A stretch of DNA of 64,000 bases from Streptomyces lavendulae subsp. lavendulae (GCF_002803845.1 NZ_CP024985.1:8009501-8073500), one strand, 5' to 3'; counted from the first letter of the stretch, positions 9,104 to 18,146 are shown. Numbers and translations are program-made. The notes: generated by a model from the letters alone, not told the origin.

Positions 9104-9136
9104 ACGGCCCCGCGAGCAGGCAGCTCGCGGGGCCGT
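9104..9136. terminator. Bidirectional terminator between convergent genes
   Basis: ACGGCCCCGCGAGC (9104-9117) and GCTCGCGGGGCCGT (9123-9136) form a perfect 14-bp stem with a 5-nt loop between the convergent stops at 9085 and 9147. Confidence 0.75.
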
Positions 9137-9146
9137 CGGGGTCCGC

Positions 9147-10649
9147 TCAGATGGTGCAGGTGGTGCCCGGGGCGGGCAGGGCGAGAGTGGTCAGGTAGAG
9201 GTTGGCGGCCTTCCTGGCGCACTTCGAGACCAGGAACATGCTGTAGTCATCGCCCTCCCGGGCCAGGACCACGCTGCCCGGCAGCTGGGCGGCCAGTGCC
9301 GGGCCCGCCTCGTACGGGGCCAGGGCCTGGTGCGTGGACTGAAGGACCAGCGCCGGCGGAGCGCCCGCGACCGGGGGTCCGGCCTTCACCGGTGCGGCCG
9401 GGACCGGCCAGCCGAGGCAGCCGGCGAGGGCCTTGTACGAGCGCACCGCCCCGCCCAGGTGCGGTGAGACCCGGGCCAGCTCCGCCCGCAGCCGCGACAG
9501 TTCGGCGAAGTCGCGCACCGGGCGCGCGTTGTCCAGGCACGCGGGCACCTGGACCTGGACCGGATCGAGGGTGTCGTCCGGGTCATGGGTGAACAGGCTC
9601 GCGTCGCCCTCCTGCGAGGCCTTGACGATCGCCCGGGCCAGCTCCGGCCAGGTGGGGTACGTCAGGGTCAGGAAGTCCTGCGTGGCCTCGCGGATGTCCT
9701 CGCCCGTCAGCGGCCGGTGGGCCGAGCTGCCGGTCCGCACCGGCTCACGGTCGGCCCGGGCGACGAGGGCGTCGTACTCGGCCGCCGCGTCCTTGCCGTG
9801 CAGCGCGCAGTCCGTGGAGGCGGCGCACCAGGCCGCGAAGCGGTTGAAGGCCGTCTCGGCGCTCGCCGCCTCCCGTACGGCACGTTCGAGGGGCGAGCCG
9901 GTGTCGTCCAGGGCGGTGTCCAGGAGCATCGTGCGCAGCCGGCCCGGGAACAGGGCGGCGTAGGTGCGCCCGAGGAGGGTGCTGTAGTGGATGCCGTACC
10001 AGTTCAGCCGCTGCTCGCCCAGCCCGGTGCGCACGGCCTCGAAGTCCCGTGCGGTGCTGGTCAGGTCGACGCGGGAGACCAGGGGGCCGTTGCGGCGCAG
10101 GCAGTCCTCGGCGAACGTCCGGTTGTGGGCGACGAGCGCGTCGAACGCGGCCTGGTCCTGCGGGAAGTGGCTGATCCCCGCGGGCTTGGGCTCCGCCCCG
10201 CAGACGATCGGCGTGCTGTGTCCCACGCCGCGCGGGTCCACGGCGACGAGGTCGAACTTCTGGGTCATGTCCTCGGCGAACCCGGGCAGTTCCGCCCGAA
10301 TCGCCAGGCGCAGCTGCTCGATCGAGGAGCCGCCCGCGCCGTCGTTGAGCAGCAGGGTTCCCTGCCGGTGCGCCGTGTCGTCGGCCGGGCGGCGGACCAC
10401 GGCGAGGGAGAGGCTGCCGGAGGCCGGGCGGGACCAGTCGACCGGCACCCGGACCGATCCGCACTGCATGCCCTTGAAGTCGGCGTCGGCGCAGGCGCGC
10501 CACACGATCGGGCCCGCGGCGTAGGCCTGCGGGCGGGTCGGCTGTCCGGGCTGGGCGAGCGCCGGGACGGCGGGGAGGACCAGCAGCGCGGAGAGCGCGG
10601 CGGCCGTCCAGCCCGCGTACCCGCGGCGTCTGGTCATTGTCGTCGTCAT
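9147..10649 (-). CDS. Secreted TAP-like alpha/beta-hydrolase-fold protein lacking the catalytic triad
   Basis: This is a 500-residue protein with a Sec signal peptide (MTTTMTRRRGYAGW, then a hydrophobic stretch ending PALAQ). The fold matches Streptomyces tripeptidyl-aminopeptidase (S33, TAP C-terminal) proteins: LLLNDGAGGSS near the oxyanion region, VAVDPRGVGHST, and a C-terminal TAP-like segment ending in PGTTC. All three triad positions differ. The nucleophile elbow normally GxSYG reads YGIHYSTLLG, so Ser is His. The acid motif normally DPxTPYE reads QALAPYE, so Asp is Gln. The catalytic-His loop reads EGDDYSMF with no His. It is probably a pseudo-enzyme or has a new activity. It is the last gene of the seven-gene P450 cluster, 26 bp after the carotenoid oxygenase. 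Confidence 0.85.
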   Translation of the reverse strand: MTTTMTRRRGYAGWTAAALSALLVLPAVPALAQPGQPTRPQAYAAGPIVWRACADADFKGMQCGSVRVPVDWSRPASGSLSLAVVRRPADDTAHRQGTLLLNDGAGGSSIEQLRLAIRAELPGFAEDMTQKFDLVAVDPRGVGHSTPIVCGAEPKPAGISHFPQDQAAFDALVAHNRTFAEDCLRRNGPLVSRVDLTSTARDFEAVRTGLGEQRLNWYGIHYSTLLGRTYAALFPGRLRTMLLDTALDDTGSPLERAVREAASAETAFNRFAAWCAASTDCALHGKDAAAEYDALVARADREPVRTGSSAHRPLTGEDIREATQDFLTLTYPTWPELARAIVKASQEGDASLFTHDPDDTLDPVQVQVPACLDNARPVRDFAELSRLRAELARVSPHLGGAVRSYKALAGCLGWPVPAAPVKAGPPVAGAPPALVLQSTHQALAPYEAGPALAAQLPGSVVLAREGDDYSMFLVSKCARKAANLYLTTLALPAPGTTCTI

Positions 10650-10675
10650 GTCGTTCCTTCTTCGGGGTGGTGTGC

Positions 10676-12025
10676 TCAGAGGTGGTCGGGGATCCAGGAG
10701 CCGTGGACGCCCGCGGGCACCCGGTGCGGCAGGTGGACGGCGGCGACCTGCTCCAGGCCCGAGGCGTCGAGGACCAGCAGCTGCGAGGCGTCCTGCTTGA
10801 GGTCGGAGACGACGGTCAGGAGGTAGCCGTCGTCCTCGCACGTGGCGTGCGCGGCGGGCACGAAGACGGCCTCGCTCGGCATCCGGGAATCGCCGACCTG
10901 GCGGATCCGGCGGGCGCCGGTGGTGCGGTCGTACTTGACCACCCCGTAGCCGCCGAAGCCCTTCTCGTCGGGGAAGGAGATGGCGTACTGGTAGCGGTTC
11001 TCGGAACCCAGGTAGGCCTCGTTGAGGGTGGGGAACTCCACCGGCAGGTCGTCGACGATCTGCTCGGCGACCGTGCCGTCGGCCGGGTCGATGACCCAGC
11101 GGCGGGTGTAGGAGCGCGAGGCGGGCTCGCTGCCGCGACCGGGCGCGCCGACCCACCAGTTCCAGGAGAGCCGGAAGCCCTCGCGGTCCACGGTGGGGCC
11201 TTCCAGGACGATGCGGCCCTGGCCGTCCTCGTAGGCGTTGGAGACGTGCAGCAGGCTGCCCGGTTCGATGGAGTACCAGCGCACGTGGCGGGCACCGTCC
11301 GCCCCGCGCGGCATCACGCCGATGCGGGCGGGCTGCCCGTCGCTCCAGGCGTAGGGGATGCCGGAGTGCTCGGCGGGATCGAAGGTGACGTTGCCCTCGA
11401 TGAAGACCACGTGGCGGCGGGTGACGGCGAAGTCGTGCTTGAGGGAGGCCGTGGCCCCCGGGACCTCGGCGCTGTCGGTGATCTCGCCCTTGGCGTCGGC
11501 GACGTAGTAGGTCAGGAACGGAGGGAACGGAGAGGATCCGAAGAAGTGGAGCTCACCGGTCTGCGGGTCCTCCTTGGGGTGCGCGGTCATGGCGCTGCGC
11601 AGCCTGCCGCCGAAGTCGTACGCGCCGACGGTCTCCAGTTCGGGTGTGAGCTCGAAGGGGAGGTTGGCCTCGCACAGGGCCAGCAGGCGTCCGGCGTGTT
11701 CGATGACGTGGGTGCCGGCGGTGCTGGCGGTCAGGTCGGGGCCCTGTTCGGTCATGTAGGGGGCGCCGTCGAGGGCGGGGGTGTGCACCCAGCGGTTGCG
11801 GTACCACTCGGCGCGGCCCTCGCGCAGCCGGATCCCGTGGACCATGCCGCTGCCCTTGAACCAATGGGTGGGCGTGACGCCGGGCTTGGGGTTGTGCCCG
11901 TTGCGGATCAGCCGGCCGGTCAGCTCGGGCGGCAGAGCGCCCTCGACGGTGAGCTCGGTGGCGGTGACCTCGTCGGCGACGGGGGTGTAGTGGCCGGTCA
12001 GGTACGGCTTGGTGGTGGTGTTCAT
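10676..12025 (-). CDS. Carotenoid-cleavage-type oxygenase (RPE65/CCD family)
   Basis: The 449-residue protein starts with the family hallmark LPPELTGRLIRNGHNP near residue 30. The four Fe(II)-ligand histidines are seen in order in TAHPKED, LKHDFAV, LLHVSNAYED and GVHGSWIPDHL at the extreme C-terminus. These non-heme iron enzymes cleave a conjugated double bond of a carotenoid, apocarotenoid or stilbene with O2. The neighbours (P450, SRPBCC and NTF2-like proteins, exporter) suggest a tailoring step in a small-molecule pathway. No carotenoid biosynthesis genes are present here, so the substrate may be supplied from elsewhere or may be a stilbene. Confidence 0.92.
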   Translation of the reverse strand: MNTTTKPYLTGHYTPVADEVTATELTVEGALPPELTGRLIRNGHNPKPGVTPTHWFKGSGMVHGIRLREGRAEWYRNRWVHTPALDGAPYMTEQGPDLTASTAGTHVIEHAGRLLALCEANLPFELTPELETVGAYDFGGRLRSAMTAHPKEDPQTGELHFFGSSPFPPFLTYYVADAKGEITDSAEVPGATASLKHDFAVTRRHVVFIEGNVTFDPAEHSGIPYAWSDGQPARIGVMPRGADGARHVRWYSIEPGSLLHVSNAYEDGQGRIVLEGPTVDREGFRLSWNWWVGAPGRGSEPASRSYTRRWVIDPADGTVAEQIVDDLPVEFPTLNEAYLGSENRYQYAISFPDEKGFGGYGVVKYDRTTGARRIRQVGDSRMPSEAVFVPAAHATCEDDGYLLTVVSDLKQDASQLLVLDASGLEQVAAVHLPHRVPAGVHGSWIPDHL

Positions 12026-12082
12026 GACGGGGACGGACCTCTTCCGGTGGAGGGAGTGGACGGGATGATCGGGGCGGGGGGC

Positions 12083-12559
12083 TCAGGCGGCCTGTGCCCG
12101 CTGCTCGGCCCGGTCGGTGAACTCGGGCGGCTCGGCACGGGCCTTGAGGCGGGAGAGCCAGTTGTCGAGCGAGTCGTGGAGGGCCTTGCGGAGTTCGTCT
12201 GCCGCGGCGTCGACCGGGGCCCCGCTCCAGGACTCCTCGGTGCGGACGACGACGCGGTCGCCGCCCTGCTCGAAGGTCCACACGTGGATGCCGTCGATGC
12301 CCGCGGCCGGGCCGCCCCAGACGATGCGCCGGCCGTGGACCAGCTCGTGCACGGTGGAGGTGATGGCCAGGCCGTGCGTGCGCCAGCTGAAGGAGCCGCC
12401 GGGCAGGAGCGGGCCGTCGAGCCCGGCCTCCTCGATGTCGGTGTTCCAGTCGGGCCAGCCGGCGATGTCGGTGTGCAGCTCCCACACCGTCGCGAGCGGG
12501 GCGTGGATGCCGATGCCCAGACGGACGATGACGGGAGCGGTCTCGTCGATGGTGACCAT
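12083..12559 (-). CDS. SRPBCC (START/polyketide-cyclase-like) protein
   Basis: The 158-residue single-domain protein has a helix-grip fold pattern. It starts with GIHAPLATVWELHTDIAGWPDW, the usual opening of polyketide cyclase/dehydrase family 2, followed by the beta-rich core (GGSFSWRTHGLAITSTV) and a long C-terminal helix (ALHDSLDNWLSRL). These proteins bind hydrophobic ligands and sometimes catalyse cyclisation. It lies 57 bp from the carotenoid oxygenase in the same direction. A role in binding or cyclising the pathway intermediate is an inference from the fold and the neighbours. Confidence 0.85.
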   Translation of the reverse strand: MVTIDETAPVIVRLGIGIHAPLATVWELHTDIAGWPDWNTDIEEAGLDGPLLPGGSFSWRTHGLAITSTVHELVHGRRIVWGGPAAGIDGIHVWTFEQGGDRVVVRTEESWSGAPVDAAADELRKALHDSLDNWLSRLKARAEPPEFTDRAEQRAQAA

Positions 12560-12627
12560 GGCGGTGCTTCCTGTCTGCGTGAGGGGGGTTGAGTGGGTGT
12601 GGGGTGGCGGCCGGCTGATCCAGCGGT

Positions 12628-14121
12628 TCAGCCGGACGCGGGAGGGCGGGCGGCGTGGGGGCCGCGAGCGGGGTGGACGGGGTCGCCCGGGGTGCGGGAG
12701 GAGGGCGCGGCCGCCGTACGGGCCGGGGCGCGGCGGGTGAGGAGCGGAGCGAGCACCGCCGCGGCCACCAGGACCGCGGCCGAGACCGTGAAGGCGGTCC
12801 GGTAGCCCGCGGTGAGCCCTTCCGCGACGGGCAGGTGCGGTGACGCGTGGGCGGTGACGGAGCCGGCCAGTGTGGTCAGGGCGGCCAGACCGATCGCGCC
12901 ACCGACCTGCCGGGTGGTGTTCACCAGCCCGCCGGCCAGGCCCGCGTCCTGCGCCGGTACGCCGTCCACGGCCAGCGCGGTGAGCTGGACGAAGGCGGCG
13001 CCGAGCCCCAGGCCGATCAGCAGGCTCGGGCCGAGGACGCCGGTGAGGTAGCTGCCGTCGGCACCGATCCGCGACAGCCACAGCAGCCCGGCGGCCTCCG
13101 TGAGCAGCGCCGAGGTGAGGGCCGCCGGGGCGCCGAAGCGCCGTGACAGCCGCGGGACGAGCGCGGAGCCGAGCATGTTGGCCGCGGCGAAAGGAAGTTG
13201 CCCGGCGCCGGTGGCCAAGGGGCCCTCACCGAGCACCTGTTGCTGGTAGAGCGGCAGGAAGAAGAACAGGGCGATCCATACCGAGCCCAGCAGCGCCATC
13301 AGCAGGTTGCCCGCGGCGACCCGCCCGGTGACGAACAGCCGCGGCGGCACCAGCGCGTGCGGCCGGCGGACCTCGACCACGGCGAAGGCCACGAGCAGCA
13401 CGGCGGCCGCCCCGAGGGCTCCCAGGACCCACGGGCCGCTCCAGCCCGCGCCGCGCGCCGTCGTCAGCCCCCAGACCAGGCAGGTCAGGGCCAGGGTCAC
13501 CGTGGCCGTGCCCAGCAGGTCGAACCGTCCGCCCGTCCCGCCGGCCCCGCGTGGCACGTACGCCACCACGGCGGCGAGCACCAGTGCCGAGCCGAGCGCG
13601 ACCGCGTGGAAGATCCAGGGCCAGCCCCACGCCTGGGTGAGCACACCGCCCAGCAGCACGCCGCCCGCCCCGCCCGCACCCGAGACGGCCCCCCACACCG
13701 CCAGCGCCCTGCCGCGCCCGGCGCCGGAGGGGGCCCCGTCCAGGGCCAGGGCCAGCGCGGCCGGGGCGATGGCGGCGGCGCCCAGGCCCTGGAGGGCGCG
13801 GGCCGTGATCAGTGCGGAGGGGGAGGCGGCCAGGCCCGCCGCCAGCGAGGCCGCCGCGAACAGCCCGAGCCCGGCGACCAGTACCCGGCGGCGGCCCAGG
13901 AGGTCGGCGACCCGCCCGCCGGCCAGCAGCAGGGCACCGAACGCCAGACCGTAGGCGTTGACCACCCAGGTGGTCGCGCCGTCCGAGAGCCCGGCCCCGG
14001 CACGGATCTGCGGGAGGGCCACGTTGACGATCGAGGTGGCGAGCATGACGGTGAACTGGGCCGCGGCGAGTGCCGCGAGCACCGCCCCCGGCCGGGACGT
14101 CTGTCTGCGTGCTGCGTTCAT
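12628..14121 (-). CDS. MFS drug/proton antiporter, DHA2 (EmrB/QacA) type
   Basis: The 497-residue protein has about 14 hydrophobic spans. The first span reads AQFTVMLATSIVNVALPQI, the classical opening of DHA2 transporters. Motif A is present between spans 2 and 3 (GGRVADLLGRRRVLVAG) and an antiporter motif C-like GAVSGAGGAGGVLLGG in span 5. Such proteins export drugs or secondary metabolites by proton antiport. Within the P450/carotenoid-oxygenase cluster it is the likely product exporter. Its start lies 58 bp from a set of 10-bp-spaced direct repeats that may be its regulator site. Confidence 0.9.
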   Translation of the reverse strand: MNAARRQTSRPGAVLAALAAAQFTVMLATSIVNVALPQIRAGAGLSDGATTWVVNAYGLAFGALLLAGGRVADLLGRRRVLVAGLGLFAAASLAAGLAASPSALITARALQGLGAAAIAPAALALALDGAPSGAGRGRALAVWGAVSGAGGAGGVLLGGVLTQAWGWPWIFHAVALGSALVLAAVVAYVPRGAGGTGGRFDLLGTATVTLALTCLVWGLTTARGAGWSGPWVLGALGAAAVLLVAFAVVEVRRPHALVPPRLFVTGRVAAGNLLMALLGSVWIALFFFLPLYQQQVLGEGPLATGAGQLPFAAANMLGSALVPRLSRRFGAPAALTSALLTEAAGLLWLSRIGADGSYLTGVLGPSLLIGLGLGAAFVQLTALAVDGVPAQDAGLAGGLVNTTRQVGGAIGLAALTTLAGSVTAHASPHLPVAEGLTAGYRTAFTVSAAVLVAAAVLAPLLTRRAPARTAAAPSSRTPGDPVHPARGPHAARPPASG

Positions 14122-14178
14122 GGCGCACAGACTCGGGCCGGAGGCTGTCCACTATCCAGGCCGGACGGGCACCTCCAC

Positions 14179-14204
14179 TGTCCACTCCTGTCCGCACCTG
14201 TCCG
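14179..14204 (-). promoter_or_regulatory. 10-bp-periodic GGACAG direct repeats upstream of the exporter
   Basis: On the minus strand GGACAG occurs three times at exactly 10-bp spacing (plus-strand CTGTCC at 14179, 14189, 14199), with a further copy at 14145. Repeats spaced one helical turn apart are typical activator sites. The location between the ATPase regulator gene and the MFS gene suggests a cluster-specific site. Confidence 0.5.
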
Positions 14205-14256
14205 CCCCGGCCGTCACGCGGTCGTCACGCGGTCGTCGCCGCGGCCGGCGGACCGG

Positions 14257-16287
14257 TCACCCGGACCCGTGCACCTCCCGCTGCCACAAGGCCTCGCACA
14301 ACAGGTCCAGGCCCTGCCGCAGGTGCCGGCGGTAGGTCCCGTACGGGAGCCCGAGGCGGCGGGCGGCCGCCTCCTGGGTGGGGGCGCCGGAGAAGTGCCC
14401 CGCCGTCAGGGCCTCGCGGGCCCGCACCCCGCGCGGGTCGCGGGCCAGGTCGTCGACGGCGTGGCGCAGCAGCGCGCGCAGCTCGTCGACGGGCTCCTCG
14501 AAGTCGGCCGCGAGCCGGGTGCGCAGCAGCGCGCAGGCCGCGAAGGCGCCCGTATCGCGCCAGTGCGCCAGCGCCTCCCGTACGGCCTGGTCGAACGCGG
14601 CGCGCGAAAGGGGCGACGGGCCCGCGCCGGCGGGGGGCGGCACTTCGGTGGCCGATATGAACCGCTGGAGCCACGCCTCGACGGGCTCCTGACGCCAGTC
14701 GACGCCGAACAGCCCGTACGTGTGGGCTCCGACGCGCGGGCGCGCCCCGGTGTCGGTGAGGGTGCCCTTGACGCGTGCGGCCCAGGTCTCGGCGTCCCGG
14801 TAGACGGCGAACCCGTAGGCACGGCCCTTGGCCCGGGCGGACTCCGCCTGCGCCCGCGAACTGCTCAGGTCGATGACGCGCGAGGGGACCTGGTAGCGCT
14901 CGGGGTAGACGGAGAAGCGGCTGACGCCGATGTGCGCGCCGGCGGCGACCGGGGCCGTCGCCTCGGTGTACGCCCATGCCGCGGCGACGACCGGGTCGGT
15001 GGCCAGGTCCTGCGGGTCGGGCGGGGAGGAGAGGGCCAGCCGCGCGGTGAAGGCCACGGTCCGGCCCGTGCTGACGAGGCGGTAGACGCTGAACGCCCGC
15101 GGCTGGCGCTCGGCCCAGTAGCGGACCAGCTCCGCGGAGGCGGCCCCCTCGGTCTCCTCGGCCATGCGCAGCACGACGTCGAGGTCGTCGGGGTGCAGGG
15201 GGCGTTCGTGCACCTCGTCCTCGCGGGACCAGGTGCGCAGCCGGGCCAGGGTCGCGCCCTCCCGGAAGAGGTGGAACAGCTCGTCGGTGACGGTCCACAC
15301 CCGGTCCTCGGGCGCCTCGCGCAACAGGCGCAGGTACTCGTCCGCCAGGCGCCGGCGGATCGTCTCGAAGGCGTTCGGCGCCCGCCAGCGCAGGTCGGCG
15401 GCGAGCGTCTCGCGCGCGGCGTCGTGGGGGTAGAGCCCCTGGCGGGTGGATTCCATGAACGGGAGGTCCCGCAGCCAGGAGAACAGCAGATGGGCGTCGT
15501 GCCGGTCGTCCTCCCCGGGCAGCACGGCGGCGAGCAGTTCCTCGGACGTCGAGCGCGCCTGCGCCGCCACCTCCAGGGCGCGGCGGTGGGCGGCCGTGGG
15601 CACCTCGCCGATCAGGCCCGTCAGCAGGGTGCGCAGGACGTCCGCCGAGGGGGCCCATATCTCCTCCCGGCCGCAGCCCGCCGATCCCGCCGCTGCGGCG
15701 AGGGACAGCGCCAGCGGGTTGCCGCCGGCGAAGCGCATGACGCGCTCGCGCAGTTCGGGCCGGATCCGTGCGGCGGTCAGCAGGTGGCGGGCCTGGTCGT
15801 CGGAGAAGGGTTCCAGCTCGGTGACGTGCAGGAGCCGGGACCAGGCGGGGTCGGCGGTCCACTGGGGCTGCGGGGCCCGCCGCCCGGCCAGTACGACCAG
15901 GGTGTCGTCCGCGGCGCGGGGCAGGAAGTGCTGCCACAGCCAGCTCTCCAGCCACTGGCAGTGCTCGAAGGAGTCGACGAACAGGACGGTGCCGGGAACG
16001 TCCAGGAAGGGCCCGGCGGCACGCTCGAAGTCGGCCGGGTCCCGGTCGGCGAACCGGCCGTCGAGTTCGACGAGCAGCCGGCCCGCCGCACGGGCGTGGT
16101 CCGCCAGGCGACGCAGCAGCGTCGACTTCCCGATGCCGCCGGGCCCGTACACGTAGAACGCGAACGGTGCCTGCGGATCACCGGCCAGGGCCTCCTCGAA
16201 ACGCCCGAGCTGTTCGTCCCGGCCGATGAAGGCCTGTACGCGCGCTCTGCTGAGTCTTTCCCCCACGGACACCATGGAGTCTCCCAC
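14257..16287 (-). CDS. AAA/NACHT-like ATPase regulator with C-terminal helix-turn-helix
   Basis: The protein has 676 residues. Residues 22-35 (FIGRDEQLGRFEEAL) and the Walker A GPGGIGKST near residue 50 form an ATPase like those of LAL/STAND regulators. Walker B-like TVLFVDSFEHCQ and a sensor segment VVLAGRRAP follow. The middle is helical and beta-rich without TPR repeats. The C-terminus (TQEAAARRLGLPYGTYRRHL) is a sigma-region-4-like helix-turn-helix. It looks like a ligand- or partner-gated activator encoded inside the P450 cluster, between the NTF2-like and exporter genes, so it is probably the pathway regulator. Confidence 0.8.
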   Translation of the reverse strand: MGDSMVSVGERLSRARVQAFIGRDEQLGRFEEALAGDPQAPFAFYVYGPGGIGKSTLLRRLADHARAAGRLLVELDGRFADRDPADFERAAGPFLDVPGTVLFVDSFEHCQWLESWLWQHFLPRAADDTLVVLAGRRAPQPQWTADPAWSRLLHVTELEPFSDDQARHLLTAARIRPELRERVMRFAGGNPLALSLAAAAGSAGCGREEIWAPSADVLRTLLTGLIGEVPTAAHRRALEVAAQARSTSEELLAAVLPGEDDRHDAHLLFSWLRDLPFMESTRQGLYPHDAARETLAADLRWRAPNAFETIRRRLADEYLRLLREAPEDRVWTVTDELFHLFREGATLARLRTWSREDEVHERPLHPDDLDVVLRMAEETEGAASAELVRYWAERQPRAFSVYRLVSTGRTVAFTARLALSSPPDPQDLATDPVVAAAWAYTEATAPVAAGAHIGVSRFSVYPERYQVPSRVIDLSSSRAQAESARAKGRAYGFAVYRDAETWAARVKGTLTDTGARPRVGAHTYGLFGVDWRQEPVEAWLQRFISATEVPPPAGAGPSPLSRAAFDQAVREALAHWRDTGAFAACALLRTRLAADFEEPVDELRALLRHAVDDLARDPRGVRAREALTAGHFSGAPTQEAAARRLGLPYGTYRRHLRQGLDLLCEALWQREVHGSG

Positions 16288-16453
16288 CCCCTCGTCACCG
16301 CACCGGAGGGGTTCGGCACCGCCGTCCGGTTCCGACCGGCAGGGGCCACCGCGAGGGCTGGTCAGACCCGCTGGGCCGTGGCCGCCGCTGCTTCGTCAGA
16401 GATCGTAGGCGCAAGGGGATCCGGCAGGAACCAGTGATCGGTAAAGGCTCCCC

Positions 16454-16846
16454 TCACCTGATGGTGGCGAGGTTGCCGTCGTCGGGGTGGCCGTCGACGA
16501 GGAGGGTGGTCTCCTCGACGCGCTGGAAACGGCCGTCGGGGGCCATCCGTGCGAAGAGGTAGACCTCGGTGCGGGAGGTACGGCCGTTGTCCCGCAGGAC
16601 GGTGACGGTGTGCCGGTCGGCGTAGTGCGCTCCGTCGCGCAGTTCCTCGTGGACCTCGATGTGCCCGCCGCGGACCACGGAGCGCAGTCGGGTCATGTGC
16701 TCGACGAAGCCGGCCCGGTCGCTCCACACGCCGTTGGTGCGCTGGCGGTAGTCGGCGGTGAAGTGCCGGTCGATCGCTTCGGCGAGGTCGAGGCCCGGGG
16801 TGAACAACAGGTCGTTGATGGCGCGGGTGATGTCGGTCGGGGGCAT
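16454..16846 (-). CDS. NTF2-like (SnoaL-type) small protein
   Basis: The 130-residue protein has the NTF2-like cone fold pattern: N-terminal helices (ITRAINDLLFTPGLDLAEAI), HFTADYRQRTNGVW, then the alternating strands of the curved sheet (GGHIEVHEELRDGAHYADRH, RTSRTEVYLFARM). Members act as cyclases, isomerases or binding proteins. It lies 76 bp after the P450 gene and is probably co-transcribed. A role as an isomerase or cyclase acting with the P450 is plausible but not shown. Confidence 0.8.
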   Translation of the reverse strand: MPPTDITRAINDLLFTPGLDLAEAIDRHFTADYRQRTNGVWSDRAGFVEHMTRLRSVVRGGHIEVHEELRDGAHYADRHTVTVLRDNGRTSRTEVYLFARMAPDGRFQRVEETTLLVDGHPDDGNLATIR

Positions 16847-16922
16847 CGTCGGTCTTCGCTCGCTTCGTTCGGGGAGGGTGCGGGAGATACGGGTACGGGA
16901 TTACGGGAACGGGCGGGGGCCG

Positions 16923-18146
16923 TCAGCCGCCGCGGGGGGTGAAGTCCAGGGGCAGGGCTACGGGGCCCCGGGTGTACAGGCCGGTCTCCCGGTAGCGGAA
17001 ACCGGGGCTGAACCGGACCCGGTCGAGCAACGGCAGCAGCAGGGCGGCGACGGTTTCGATCTCGGCGCGGGTGAAGGCCGCTCCGACGCACTGGTGGAGT
17101 CCGCTGCCGAAGGACAGGTGCTGGGCGGCCGCGGTGAAGGAGCGGGCGGTGGCCAGGTCCGGGCGGTGGATGTCGAACGTGTCCGGGGCGGTGAAGGCGT
17201 CGGGGTCGCGGTTCGCCGCGCCGATCATGCAGAAGACGGTGGCGCCCGCGGGGACGGTGACTCCGGCGAACTCGGCGTCCCGCTCCGCCCGGCGGGGGAT
17301 GAGCTGGACCGGCGGGGTGTGGCGCAGGGTCTCGGCTATCGCGGCGGGCAGCAGGCCCGGGTCGCGGCGGACCTGCGCCAGCTGTCCGGGGTGGTCGATC
17401 AGGTGCTTGAAGAGCAGGGCGAGCGTCTTGTCGGCGGGTTCGGTGGCGGCCGCGAGGACGTTGATGACGAGGGCGGTGACCTCGCGGTCGCTCATGGCGA
17501 CGCCGTCGAACTCGGCGGTGCACAGCTTCGATATCAGGTCCTCGCCCGGGTGGCGGCGCCGCCGCGCGATCACGGGGCGCAGGTAGGCCTCCAGCCGCTC
17601 GGCGCAGTCCAGGCAGTGCCGGCGCCGCTCGGGCGTCAGGGTCAGGGCGGTGATGAACTCCGCGACCCCGCCGTGCCAGTCGGCCAGCTGCCGCCAGTCC
17701 CCGCGGTCCAGCCCGAGCACGTCGAGCGTGACCTGCACGGCGAAGGGTCTGCCGAAGTCGTTGACCAGGTCCATGCGGCCCCGCGGGAGGAAGGGGGCCA
17801 GGAGTTCGGCGGCATTGGTGTGGACGGCGCGCACCTGGTCGCGGAGGGCGGACCCGGTAAAACTCCGGATGACTATCTTCCGCTTCGCCGTGTGCTCGGC
17901 GCCCGTCATCTGGGCGAGCACGGGCCCGCGCATCACGGGCTCCGCGCGTACCTGCAACGTCTCGGTGCTGAAGGCCTCGTGGTCCGTCAGCACCCGCTTC
18001 ACGTCCCGGTGGCGGGAGAGGAAGTAGCCGTCGACCGCGGGCTCGTAGTGCACCGGGGTCCGTTCCCTGAGCCGGGCGAAGTGGCGGTACGGGTCGGCGG
18101 CGAAGTCCTCGGACAGGACGCTGATGCGGTCGTTGACCACGGGCAT
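16923..18146 (-). CDS. Cytochrome P450 monooxygenase
   Basis: The 407-residue soluble bacterial P450 has its heme-ligand motif near the C-terminus: FGSGLHQCVGAAF, where Cys binds the heme iron. The ExxR motif is ETLRH. The I-helix oxygen-activation segment is AAATEPADKT, lacking the usual Gly-Gly/Asp-Thr-Thr pattern. That may alter proton delivery and is worth noting. It is the first gene of the seven-gene unit, downstream of an AT-rich inverted repeat at 18245. The neighbouring carotenoid oxygenase and SRPBCC genes suggest it hydroxylates a lipophilic intermediate. Ferredoxin and reductase genes are not nearby. Confidence 0.93.
   Translation of the reverse strand: MPVVNDRISVLSEDFAADPYRHFARLRERTPVHYEPAVDGYFLSRHRDVKRVLTDHEAFSTETLQVRAEPVMRGPVLAQMTGAEHTAKRKIVIRSFTGSALRDQVRAVHTNAAELLAPFLPRGRMDLVNDFGRPFAVQVTLDVLGLDRGDWRQLADWHGGVAEFITALTLTPERRRHCLDCAERLEAYLRPVIARRRRHPGEDLISKLCTAEFDGVAMSDREVTALVINVLAAATEPADKTLALLFKHLIDHPGQLAQVRRDPGLLPAAIAETLRHTPPVQLIPRRAERDAEFAGVTVPAGATVFCMIGAANRDPDAFTAPDTFDIHRPDLATARSFTAAAQHLSFGSGLHQCVGAAFTRAEIETVAALLLPLLDRVRFSPGFRYRETGLYTRGPVALPLDFTPRGG

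Noticed and set aside
13198..16437. A 1079-codon plus-strand frame
   Set aside because: It is antisense to the MFS and ATPase regulator genes, has shadow composition and no domain.
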